Source of the DNA: Chrysochromulina tobinii
Lineage: Eukaryota; Haptophyta; Prymnesiales; Chrysochromulinaceae
DNA: 23,439 nt
Direction: 5' to 3'
Assembly: GCA_001275005.1 (NCBI GenBank)
Contig: JWZX01001181.1
Coordinates: 1-23,439, forward strand
The notes below the pieces were generated by a model. That model worked only from the letters and a program-made list of their open reading frames with translations, searched no databases and was not told the DNA's origin. Positions 1 through 8,345 of the stretch are shown here, in pieces (the stretch's first letter is position 1; the number at the start of each line of letters is the position of its first letter). The position numbers and the translations under genes were made by a program.

Positions 1-798
1 CGAAACTCGCGCGGCGGCCGAGCCCACCGTCATCAGGAGGTATTCATGCTAATCAAGAACTATGAACAACGACTCTGACCATCATAAGGGATGCGAGCCA
101 TCGAGCGCGCGCCCGATTCGATTAGGGAATTGGGGCGCGGTTACACGCGCCGTGGCGGCCGCAAGCGGGCGCAAGGGCCACACCCAGAGGCAGGGCACAC
201 AGTATCACACGACGGCAGAGACCGTCTAGCGGGCATGATCCGTTCGTTCGTTGGCGACGACAGGGCTTCGCGCGTTTCCGCGTCTTAGTGTTCACAGCGC
301 TATGAACGTTCACTGCAGTAGCATTTGATATGTGAAATATGGTCAGGGAACCTCTTTCGAACGTTCGAGGGTTGTTGTAACGTGGGTTGTTTGTTTGTTT
401 TATGTTGCTAGATGGTGTTAAACACTTCAACACCAGTAGTTGTTGGTCCTTGCTGGCTGCTTTACCCCTATTTCCTCATGATAAAACCTTCTCCTTGAAG
501 CATGGTTGTGGTGTTAATGCAAGACCACGCATGCCCAAACGGAAGGAACGAAGGAACAAACGTTCCATGCCTACTAAGACGATGGGTAAGAGGCTGGCTA
601 CCCATGCGCCAAATCTCCAAATGGGGTCTGAGACACCAATCGCAAAGTCGAATGCCTCCTGCCACAGACCCTGTTGGCCCGGCCGCCCTCAATCCCATGC
701 TCGTTGCTCTTTCACGTTCCAACATGTTTGCACACACTCAAGCCAACGGTCATGAGCGCCCTTCAGATCGTCATTGTCCATGCGCACACAGTTGTTCC
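1..798. other. Intergenic, 3' flank of the LRR gene
   Basis: No gene is recognised here. The open frames are short and none gives a recognisable domain. The stretch is less GC-rich than the coding regions and has T-rich runs around 385-405. A perfect 12-bp palindrome (TCGAACGTTCGA) lies at 357-368 and a related GAACGTTC at 304-311. The minus-strand LRR gene ends at 799, so its 3' UTR and polyadenylation signals should be in the right part of this segment; no clear polyadenylation motif was found. Confidence 0.6.
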
Positions 799-3700
799 TC
801 AGAAAAGCAGCTCAAATCCAGCCTTTCCTTGCAGCGCCTCACGGATCAAGGCCTTCCCTTCCTCTCCAATGAAGTTGCGCGACAGCCTGTATAGGGAGAA
901 ACAGGAAGGTTGTTCACACAGGAGGTATCCTTCCGTGGCCATCAGCTAGGCACATGGTGCTTACAAATCAAAGTTTGGTAATTGGGCGACAAACTTACTC
1001 GATTTTCGTCAGCGCGCCTGTGACAACGGCCTGTGACAGGTCCGACGCCAGCAGGATCGCATCGGGCGGCTTGAGGTCCTTGTCGCGGAAGTCAGCGGTG
1101 GTCTGATCGCGCCGGATGCCGCAGAGCGAGATGCCCTTCTGCTTGGCAACCTCAGCGAGCATCTTGGCGGACTCCGCATCAAGCTCATTGCCCAGGAGGT
1201 TGGCCACCGTCAGCGCGCCTGTGGCGGCTACCATAGCCGCCACAGCGTTTGCTCCAACTGGGCCGATGCCATTGTCCTTGAAGTTGAGCGACGCGAGCTT
1301 GGTCTCCTTGTTACTCTGGATGGCCTTACATACTGCGCTTACGTCCTCATCATTGAGGCGGTTAGAGGACAAATTCAGGGCCGTCAGCGTGCCGTTGACG
1401 CGCAGAGCGTCGGCCATCGCAGTGATACCCTCTGCAGTGAATGCTCCAAACCCGACATGATTGAGGCCGCACATCTGGTTGTCTGAGAGGTCCAGCTGCA
1501 ATACAAATCAAAGCAAGGCAAGGGTCAGAACAGGAAAGGGTTAGAACAAGGCTAATCTAGGGAGGTCAGAAAGTAAGCACCTGTGTCAAGGAGCCATTGT
1601 CGCTGATCAAGGAGGCGATCAAAACCAAAGAGGCAGCAAAGAGGTTATTCGTGCGAGAGAGGTCGAGGGTCTCGACGGGGTCGGTGCCCTTGAGCTTCTT
1701 GACAGGGAGAGCACACCCGTCCAAGTCCACCTATGCATGAGAGACCTCCAGAAGTCAGTGCAAGAGGGAGCACATCTGGGCTGAGGGAGCACAGCTGAGC
1801 TCAGCGTACCTTCGTCAGCGCGCCTGCGACAACTTCCTGTGACAGGTCCGACGCCAGCAGGATCGCATCGGGCGGCTTGAGGTATTGGTTGGAGAAGTCA
1901 GCGGTGGTCTGGTCACGCTGGATGCCGCAGAGCGAAATACCCTTCTGCTTGGCGACTTCAGCGAGCATCTTGGCGGACTCCGCATCAAGTTGATTGCGCA
2001 GGAGGTTGGCCACCGTCAGCCCGCCGTTAGCAGCGATTGCCGGAGCGAGAGCTACTGCACCCGCTGGGCCGAGCCTGTTGTAACGAAGACTGCATGGCAC
2101 AAGGGTCGATGTTTCATGTTCAGTCGCTGCTGCAAAGCCAGGTCAGAAAGGTATGCAAGGGAGTTCGAAATTTCGGCAAACCTACTCAATTTTCGTCAAC
2201 GCGCCTGTGGCAGCCACCATGGTCGCCACCGACTTTGCTCCCACTTGACCAATGCTGTTGCCGGCCATGTTCAGCGACGCGAGCTTGGTCTCCTTGTTGC
2301 TCAGGATGGCCTCACAGATTGCACCAACTCCCTTATCACCAACGTGGTTGCCATCAATAGACAACTTTGTCAGCGCGCTATTAACGCGAAGCGCATCAGC
2401 GATGGCGTTGATGCCCTCCGCGTTGTAATTGCCTTTCTGCTTGCACTTGTGCCTGAACGCGTTTAACTCGTCCCAGACACCACAGAGACAATTGTTTGAG
2501 AGATTCAACTGCCGAAAAAGACACAGATGGGTCAGTAGACAAGGAGTCAAGAGGCTGTGGGCTGACAAGTCTCCCATACCTCCGTCAGCCCGCCATTGAC
2601 GCGCAGAGCGTAGGCAATCGCTGTGATGCCCTCTGCATTGTAAGCTCCTTTGCAATTATGATCGATGCCGCACAGCTGATTGTTTGAGAGGTTCAGCTGC
2701 AATATCATTCAAAGCAAATGAAAGGGTTAGAGTAACAGAAAAGGCAACTTTTCGGGGGCAGAATGCGGCACCTGTGTCAGGGCGCCTGTGACGGCTACCA
2801 TAGCCGCCACAGCGTTTGCTCCACCTGGACCGATGCCATTGTACTTCAAGTCGAGCGACGCGAGCTTGGTCTCCTTGTTACTCTGGATGGCCTTGCAGAC
2901 TGCGCTTACGCCCTCATCATTGAGGCGGTTAGAGGACAAATTCAGGGCCGTCAGCCCGCCATTGACGAGCAGAGCGTCAGCAATTGCTGTGATCCCCTCT
3001 GCAGTGTAAGTTCCACGCCCACAGCGATCGAGGCCGCACAGCTGGTTGCTGGAGAGGTCCAGGCTCGTCAGCCCGCCATTGACGCGCAACACGTCGGCGA
3101 TCGCAGTGATGCCCTCGGCTGTGTAGATGCCCTTGCCTTCCCAGTCTAAACCGCAGAGCGTGTTCCAGGAGAGGTTGATGCTAATCAGCCCGCCTGTGAC
3201 GTTCGTGCTGAGCGCCTCGGCTATCAGCTTGACACCAGCAGGGCCAATGTTCTCTTCGGACGCGTCCAAAAACACGATCTTGCTGACCTTGTTGCCGCAG
3301 ATGGCGGCAAAGATGGCACCCCAGCCCTCGTCCTTGAGCTTGTTGCCCCTGAGCTCGAGGGACGTCAATGCGCCCATGATAGGCACGAGGTGCGCAAGAA
3401 GCATGCCGCCCTGAACGCCGAGGTTTCGCCCACGCAGGTCGAGCTCAGAGACGGAGTCATTGCGCATCATCTGCACTGGAATGCCGCGAACCTCACAAGA
3501 GCCGGCACAGGCGACAGCTGCAAGCATGAGCTCGAGCGGCGGCTCACCATTGCCCTCGATGCAGCTGAGGAGAGCGGCTTTGGCACGGCCTCCAAGGAAC
3601 TCTCTTTCTTGACTGGGCGTCTCCAGATCCACCTTGCGGACCGCGGCCACACTCACCTCGAAGCCCTCCCAGCGCAGTCGGGCCAGGCTGGGCAGCATCC

Positions 3701-4448
3701 TCCCCGCCGCCGCCGCCTCCCATGGCCGACCCGCGTCGACGAGGATCTTAATGTTGAGATCGGTGATCTCAGCCATCTGAGTCGGCGCGGGCTGACCCTC
3801 GCAGCGGCTGAGGCGGGAGCAGAGCACGCGCCGTGCGAGCGCTAACCACAATTGGCTCACACCCTTGAGCTCGGCCAGCGTGCCCAAGTCGACCATGCCC
3901 AGCGCCACCTCCTTGGCATCGTCTGTGACTGCCATCCCCGACAGCGAGGGCTGCGGCTGCAGCGCGGGTGGCCCCGCTACAGAGCCCGCCGTGGCTACTG
4001 ATAGCTGTCCCCCGGCGTTCCCCCCCGGCGAGAACGCCGGCTCGGCGAGTGCCGCCTCGCGATTCTCCGCACTGCCAAAGTCATCCGTTGCGCCGAGCAA
4101 CTCTCTCAGTTCATCGGCACGTTTGCCGTTGAGGCGTGTGGCGAGGGCGCACTGCGCATGATTGAGCGCCCCGGGGGCGTCGAGGAAGCTGGCGCCCTCG
4201 ACGAGCCTGAAGAGCTTCGAGATCGAGCACTGCTCGAGCCTCGCCGGCATGGAGTCGGCCTCGCACATCTCCCGGAGCACTGCCAGCTCTGCCGCCGCAA
4301 TCATCGGCACCGGGTAGACGCCATCTTCGGTTGGAGCGTCGTCCATCATGTCTTTGAGCGTGCCTGCTCGATGGGCCGCCCGGCGCGTCCACTCGACAGC
4401 CTCGCCCTCGCGCGCCCGCAAGCGCACGTGCTCCTGGCCGTCAGACAT
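799..4448 (-). CDS. SKP1-like / F-box-like / leucine-rich-repeat fusion protein, seven exons
   Basis: Predicted product about 1043 aa. Exons on the minus strand are 4448-2772, 2696-2580, 2508-2186, 2089-1810, 1730-1581, 1495-999 and 886-799. All six introns are GT-AG, 71-112 nt, and keep the frame; they fall mostly at LT(Q/E/K)|LxL repeat boundaries. Residues about 6-120 resemble a whole SKP1: strand VRLRAREGEAVEW, then AGTLKDMMDDA, VPVPMI, and the helical part KLFRLVEGASFLDAPG with RADELRELLG. Residues about 178-212 (LGTLAELKGVSQLWLALARR) look like the second half of an F-box. From about 330 onward come ribonuclease-inhibitor-like LRRs. The last exon gives LSRNFIGEEGKALIREAL and ends GFELLF. 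A role as a one-chain ubiquitin-ligase receptor is inference. The exon chain is well supported by frame and repeat continuity; the F-box call is the weakest part. Confidence 0.82.
1005..1214. repeat. Intragenic direct repeat, copy A (partner 1811-2019)
   Basis: About 205 bp of exon 6 are near-identical to the 3' part of exon 4 at 1811-2019. Both encode the block DAESAKMLAEVAKQKGISLC followed by RDQTTADF and LKPPDAILLASDLSQ. The match by eye is roughly 90 percent, indicating a recent duplication or gene conversion. Confidence 0.85.
1215..1394. repeat. Intragenic direct repeat, copy C (partner 2782-2960)
   Basis: About 180 bp of exon 6 closely match the 3' end of exon 1 at 2782-2960. Both encode LNLSSNRLNDE, VSAVCKAIQSNKETKLASL and GANAVAAMVA. 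Copy C flows into copy A, whereas the exon 1 copy ends at a splice donor, so exon 6 looks like a fusion of two ancestral exons. Confidence 0.85.
1811..2019. repeat. Intragenic direct repeat, copy B (partner 1005-1214)
   Basis: Exon 4 counterpart of the repeat in exon 6. The differences cluster at the NQY/DKD and QRD/RRD positions of the encoded block. Confidence 0.85.
2782..2960. repeat. Intragenic direct repeat, copy D (partner 1215-1394)
   Basis: 3' end of exon 1 of the LRR gene, nearly identical to 1215-1394 in exon 6. Confidence 0.85.
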
Positions 4449-4994
4449 TGATAGCGGTCAGCGAGCGTATAGTAGAAAGCGAACACATCGCTCGGTTTTG
4501 TAACGAAGACGCGTCGGAGAGGAGAGGAGAGTCCGCAGAGGAGAAGTCCGTAGAAATTGTAAAAAGGGCAGTCCAGACTCTGATCCAACCTGCAAGATCA
4601 GAGTTTTCTCTATCCATAAGGACTCAAACTTCGCGCTCCTCAGCTTGACTTCGCTTGGCTTGGACTGTGCCGATACATTCCGCATTAGTGACCATGATTA
4701 GAGACGTATCCGGGATTTGCCCCACCCCGATACGTCACTCTGCATTCGTTTCCCCCCACACCGACCCTTCACGCTTCGGATCGACGCCCCGCTTCTCCCT
4801 TTCTCCTCAGGCAAAGTACACGGAAACGCGGGCTTACTGCTTGGCGGAGGGCGAGCGGATTGCGAGCGTCTCGAGGCCAAATATGTGTATGAAGGGCTTC
4901 CCGCCGGCCATGCCGTGTTGGGGTCAGTGTTTCCTGCCTCTCAGTGCCCGGCCAGCACAAGGTAGGCCACCAACACGGCAAGGCCGGCGAGAAG
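4449..4994. other. Intergenic: LRR gene upstream region and TPR-ankyrin gene 3' flank
   Basis: No credible gene. This 546-bp stretch should hold the promoter and 5' UTR of the LRR gene (reading leftward) and the 3' UTR of the TPR-ankyrin gene. A short inverted repeat has arms GACGTATC at 4703-4710 and GATACGTC at 4729-4736 with an 18-nt spacer; both arms contain an ACGT core, but no regulatory function can be assigned. Confidence 0.5.
4703..4736. repeat. Short inverted repeat with ACGT cores
   Basis: Perfect 8-bp arms, 4703-4710 and 4729-4736, separated by 18 nt. ACGT-core palindromes are common bZIP targets in eukaryotes, but one such repeat is weak evidence. Confidence 0.35.
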
Positions 4995-6365
4995 TCACGG
5001 TTGTCCTGTGGTGCCTCCCCTGGCCGCTACGCGCGCCTCGACGCTCGCGTTGATCGGCGGCGGCGGCGGCGAACCCGGCGTCACAGGCAGCAGAAGTGCA
5101 ACCGCCTCCTGATGCTTGCCCGCACGAGCGAGCTCGAGCGCCCGCTGCCCCTTGGCGTTTACTCGCGTCGGGTCGACCTTTTGCTGCAGAAGCAATTGTA
5201 TGGCCCCCGTCTTGCCCGCCTGCGCCGCCGCCATCAGCGCCGTCGTGCCGTCGGCGGTCGAGCGGTCGGGGTCAGCGCCCTTTTTAAGGAGCCAAACCGT
5301 CATCAGCCGCGTGTGCCCTCCGTGCGCCGCGGCAAAGATCGCGTCCCAGCCGCTCAGGTCCTGAATGCTCAGGTCGGCGCCGGACTTGCACAGCAGCGTT
5401 GCAAGCTTCTCATTGCCCGCGGCCGCGGCCCACATGAGTGGCGTCTTGCCATACTTGTCCGTGGCGTTCACATTGGCGCGAGCCTCAATGAGCGTCTTCG
5501 CCGATAAAGAGCGACCGGCCGCTGTCGCGAGCGCGAGCGCCGTGAAGCCATGCTGCGCATCCTGTGCCTCCACGTTCACCGCGGGGTGCCGCGCGGCTGT
5601 GGCGGTGGCGGTGGCGGTGGCGGTGGCGGTGGCTGCGGTGCCAAGGCCGCCGGAGGCGCATACCTCCATGTGCCCGCCTCCCCCGTAGAGCAGACGCTCG
5701 AGCTCGGGAATATCCTCGCGCAGCGCCGCCTGCCGGAGCTCCTCATCGACGCGCCCCTGGGCCTGCTCGAGGGCCTGCCGGATGCCTTCGCGCTCCGTCG
5801 GGTCAGCTGCAAACTCGAGAGCCCGGGAGTAGGCGCGCACGGACGGCGCGAACTGCTTGAGGCAGAAGAGCGCCATGCCGCACAGCGCGTGGCCCCGATG
5901 CCAGTCCGGCAACGTCTGCACGATGAGCTCGCCATCGTGCAGCGTCGCCTTGTGGTGGTTGAGCCGAGCACACAGGCTGCCACGGGCTGCCAGCAGGTCC
6001 ACATTGTTGGGGTCGAGCCCAAGCCCCTCGGTGTAATGTCCAATAGCGTCCATGTGCCGGCCGCGTTCGATGGCCTCCTCGGCGCGCTCGACATGCACAG
6101 CGACCGCTCGACTCAACTGCCGGCCTTGCGCTTGGCGCTGATGCCGGTCGCGCTGGGCCGCGGCCAGAACCTCGGCCTCGTCGTCGTCATCATCCCCATC
6201 CTCCTCCGCAGCGCGAGCCGCACGCGCGGCCATGAAAGCTGCCGTCTTCTCCGACTCGGTTGGCAGACGCTGTGGCGCCTCATCCTCATGACGCTGTGAC
6301 TCTGTATCGGGCGCCGTGGCCTCGAAGGTTGCTCCGTGAGCATCGGCGAGCTCGGCTTTCTGCAT
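4995..6365 (-). CDS. TPR and ankyrin repeat protein
   Basis: Single-exon, 456 aa from the ATG at 6365. The open frame runs further upstream to 6395 only through a GTG, so the ATG is preferred. Layout: an acidic, disordered N-terminus with a run of Asp about residues 57-63; a TPR-like helical block about 85-200 (AEEAIERGRHMDAIGHYTEG, AYSRALEFAADP); an Ala-Thr dipeptide linker about 243-258 coded by a hexanucleotide repeat; then ankyrin repeats about 270-426, including YGKTPLMWAAAAGNEKLATL and DGTTALMAAAQAGKTGAIQL; and a Pro-rich tail. TPR and ankyrin repeats both bind protein partners, so this is probably a cytosolic scaffold or co-chaperone-like adaptor. No catalytic domain, signal peptide or membrane segment is seen. 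The specific partner cannot be inferred. Confidence 0.85.
   Translation of the reverse strand: MQKAELADAHGATFEATAPDTESQRHEDEAPQRLPTESEKTAAFMAARAARAAEEDGDDDDDEAEVLAAAQRDRHQRQAQGRQLSRAVAVHVERAEEAIERGRHMDAIGHYTEGLGLDPNNVDLLAARGSLCARLNHHKATLHDGELIVQTLPDWHRGHALCGMALFCLKQFAPSVRAYSRALEFAADPTEREGIRQALEQAQGRVDEELRQAALREDIPELERLLYGGGGHMEVCASGGLGTAATATATATATATAARHPAVNVEAQDAQHGFTALALATAAGRSLSAKTLIEARANVNATDKYGKTPLMWAAAAGNEKLATLLCKSGADLSIQDLSGWDAIFAAAHGGHTRLMTVWLLKKGADPDRSTADGTTALMAAAQAGKTGAIQLLLQQKVDPTRVNAKGQRALELARAGKHQEAVALLLPVTPGSPPPPPINASVEARVAARGGTTGQP
5599..5634. repeat. GTGGCG hexanucleotide microsatellite in coding sequence
   Basis: Five perfect GTGGCG units and one GTGGCT. On the coding (minus) strand they encode the alternating Ala-Thr linker between the TPR and ankyrin parts, so unit-number changes would alter linker length without shifting the frame. 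Confidence 0.95.
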
Positions 6366-6586
6366 CGCACGTGTGGCGTGAGGTTCGTCACACACCGGCT
6401 GTCGCGACTGTCGTGTTAACGTTCACGGAAGGATGCGCAAACACGGGAGGTCGGCCATAACGATCACCTACATGTATACGAGAGTTCACATTCACAGAGA
6501 AAGCCGCTCCCTCGCGTTCGCCATCGACGCGCGGTCGTGATTCGCAGCCAATCGCCGACGACGGCGGTTCTGTGGACATCAAAGAC
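6366..6586. promoter_or_regulatory. Divergent promoter region, TPR-ankyrin / metacaspase
   Basis: 221 bp separate the two opposed start codons, so both 5' UTRs and core promoters must lie here or overlap the genes. No TATA box is evident. An out-of-frame ATG at 6472 precedes the metacaspase ATG and could act as a short upstream ORF if the transcript starts early. Confidence 0.5.
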
Positions 6587-7750
6587 ATGTCCACCAGCCA
6601 GCGGCAGCGCTATTTCGAGACCGAAAAGGAGAACCGCGTGAAGCAGCTGGGGAAGCACCAGTCAAGAAAGCTCATCGGGCAAGTACGGATGCTCGTGGTA
6701 GCGCTCAACTATGAGGGCACTGATGCACCGCTCACTTGCATCATCGATGCGAAGCGGATTACGGAGGCTGCTCAGAAGGCAGGCGTTTCAGACATTACCT
6801 CGCTGTACGACAATGGCGAAACGAATGGCTTTCCTTCTCACGAAGAAGTATCCCAAGCAATCATGGACGTGGGTGGACGCTGCGGGCCCGGCGACTACTT
6901 TGTGTTCTACTACTCTGGGCACGGCGGCTCGCAGCCCGATGAAGAAGCGCCGACAGGTTTGAGGTGCACCTTAAATCTGCGCACGCGCGACGGTGGGAGC
7001 GAAGAGTACATGTGGGATCATGAGCTGGCGAGCCTCGTGTCAGGGCACCTGCATGAGGAAACGAAAGTCCTGATGATGTGCGATGCTTGCCACAGCGGCG
7101 GAATCATGGATGTGGACAGTAGCGGCGTATGGGGTAAGAGAAAGGTGGCGGTCATCTCGGGCTGCATGGAGAACCAGCTCTCGGAGGACAGCGGGGACGG
7201 TGGTGTCATGACGAACGCGCTGCTCAAAGTGATCCGGCGGAAGTCAGTGAACCAGCTTCGGATGCATCGAGGCTGCTCTGTGCAGTACGTGTTCAATCGG
7301 GTGGTGGGCGAGATGCCAGAGCAGGAGGAGGAGGAAGAGGAGGAGGAGGAGGAGGAGGAGGAGTGGGGGGAGGAGGAGGAGTGGGACGAGGCGGAGTGTG
7401 AGGAGGAGGATGATGAGGAGGTGCGTGCCAGGATAGCGAAGCTGCGGGAGGCGTTTCGTCAGTTCGACGTCGATGACTCCGGGACGCTTTCCGCTGATGA
7501 GCTGGCTCAGCTGCTCACGCGTGGGACAAGCTCTGGCACACCGCTCTCGGCGGAGGATGCGCAAGAGATCATCGACGACTTCGACACAGACGGCGATGGT
7601 GTGCTCTCGCTGGACGAGCTCGCAAGGGCTTGGGTGGAAATCACCGGTGGTGACGAGGAGGTGGAGGAGCACGAGGTGGTGCCGGGGCAGCATGTCACGC
7701 TCTCGTGGCCGGGCGGCTGCGACCCAAGCAAGTTCCCGTTTCCGTTCTGA
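6587..7750 (+). CDS. Metacaspase with C-terminal EF-hand pair
   Basis: 387 aa, single exon. The start is the ATG at 6587: upstream the frame stays open to a stop at 6458 but contains no ATG. Residues about 32-165 are a caspase-fold p20 domain with catalytic His112 in YYSGHGG and Cys168 in DACHSG. A p10-like part follows without a long linker (AVISGCMENQLSEDSGDGG, then MTNALLKVI). A Glu/Asp-rich linker spans about 246-282, followed by two canonical EF-hand loops, 294-305 (DVDDSGTLSADE) and 333-344 (DTDGDGVLSLDE). Metacaspases are Arg/Lys-specific cysteine proteases, often calcium-activated, and are linked to stress and programmed cell death in phytoplankton. Calcium sensing by the added EF-hands is inference. 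There is no N-terminal prodomain; the p20-then-p10 order is unlike the type III order, in which p10 comes first. Confidence 0.9.
   Translation: MSTSQRQRYFETEKENRVKQLGKHQSRKLIGQVRMLVVALNYEGTDAPLTCIIDAKRITEAAQKAGVSDITSLYDNGETNGFPSHEEVSQAIMDVGGRCGPGDYFVFYYSGHGGSQPDEEAPTGLRCTLNLRTRDGGSEEYMWDHELASLVSGHLHEETKVLMMCDACHSGGIMDVDSSGVWGKRKVAVISGCMENQLSEDSGDGGVMTNALLKVIRRKSVNQLRMHRGCSVQYVFNRVVGEMPEQEEEEEEEEEEEEEWGEEEEWDEAECEEEDDEEVRARIAKLREAFRQFDVDDSGTLSADELAQLLTRGTSSGTPLSAEDAQEIIDDFDTDGDGVLSLDELARAWVEITGGDEEVEEHEVVPGQHVTLSWPGGCDPSKFPFPF
7325..7363 (+). repeat. GAG-rich trinucleotide repeat coding polyglutamate
   Basis: Thirteen consecutive Glu codons, almost all GAG, followed by further Glu-rich sequence to about 7430. 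It forms the acidic linker between the protease and the EF-hand domain. Confidence 0.95.
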
Positions 7751-8303
7751 TGCCGCCTCATACACATTATACTGCACATTTTCCGTATTCCGACGGTACG
7801 CAGTACGATTCTAATTTCTATTCAACAATCTCGCGTCGATATTGTCTCGTGTACATTGTACTACGATTCACCTACACCTTCGCTTCGACCTTGTAGCTAC
7901 GCGCTCCTCACCTACGTGCGTACCTTCCTTCGGCGATGATTGTTGTACGGCTCCTCCTAGACACCTAGAGTTTCACCGCCCGGTCTATCGGGCCTATACC
8001 AATATCGCGTTACCGCGGTCGAGGCTTACCGTATGGGTATCGGCCCCAGTTCGCTGGTTCTCGTCACGGCTGTTCTAGGATTCTTGCTGAAGCCGTGATG
8101 CTATGGTGTGTCGGAAAACCGCGTCAGTCTGGGGCGTCCATTTCGGTTCTCGCTCATCTAGGTGTGGAGACGGCGCTGCCATGGGTGCTGCGCGAGCTTG
8201 CGACCACTGACACAGCGTCCTGCCCAGAGCCGTCGACCCGCACGGGGGAAGCCCCGAGTTCCTAATTGGTTTCCTGATTGCCGATGAAGGAAGCCCCGAG
8301 TTC
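7751..8303. other. Convergent intergenic region, metacaspase / beta-hydroxylase
   Basis: The two flanking genes end towards each other, so this holds two 3' UTRs. The left part (7760-7900) is AT-richer than the genes. No gene or RNA is recognised. The only structured element is the 42-bp tandem repeat starting at 8247, which continues into the coding end of the right-hand gene. Confidence 0.6.
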
Positions 8304-8345
8304 CTAATTGGTTTCCTGATTGCCGATGAGGGAAGCCCCGAGTTC
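8247..8345. repeat. 42-bp tandem repeat spanning the beta-hydroxylase stop codon
   Basis: Two full 42-bp copies, 8247-8288 and 8289-8330, differ at one base; a partial third copy covers 8331-8345. The unit is 14 codons long. In the minus-strand gene frame each full unit contains the same stop codon: the copy at 8289-8330 supplies the functional stop at 8304 and the other lies in the 3' UTR. Confidence 0.95.

Noticed and set aside
36-77. AGGAGGT followed by an ATG at 47, like a bacterial ribosome binding site
   Set aside because: The frame stops after ten codons and every recognised gene in the window is eukaryotic, with spliceosomal introns in several.
690-801. LRR-like words (LRNNCVRMDNDDLKG) in another frame just past the LRR gene stop
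   Set aside because: The EEGKALIREAL...GFELLF ending is the usual terminus of such proteins, and reading on would need a frameshift. Kept only as a hint of older repeat sequence.
6572-6586. Earlier starts by GTG for the metacaspase (6572), TPR-ankyrin gene (6395) and CDPK (19819)
   Set aside because: These are not ATG codons; in each case the first in-frame ATG gives a sensible start, and the CDPK ATG creates a myristoylation site.
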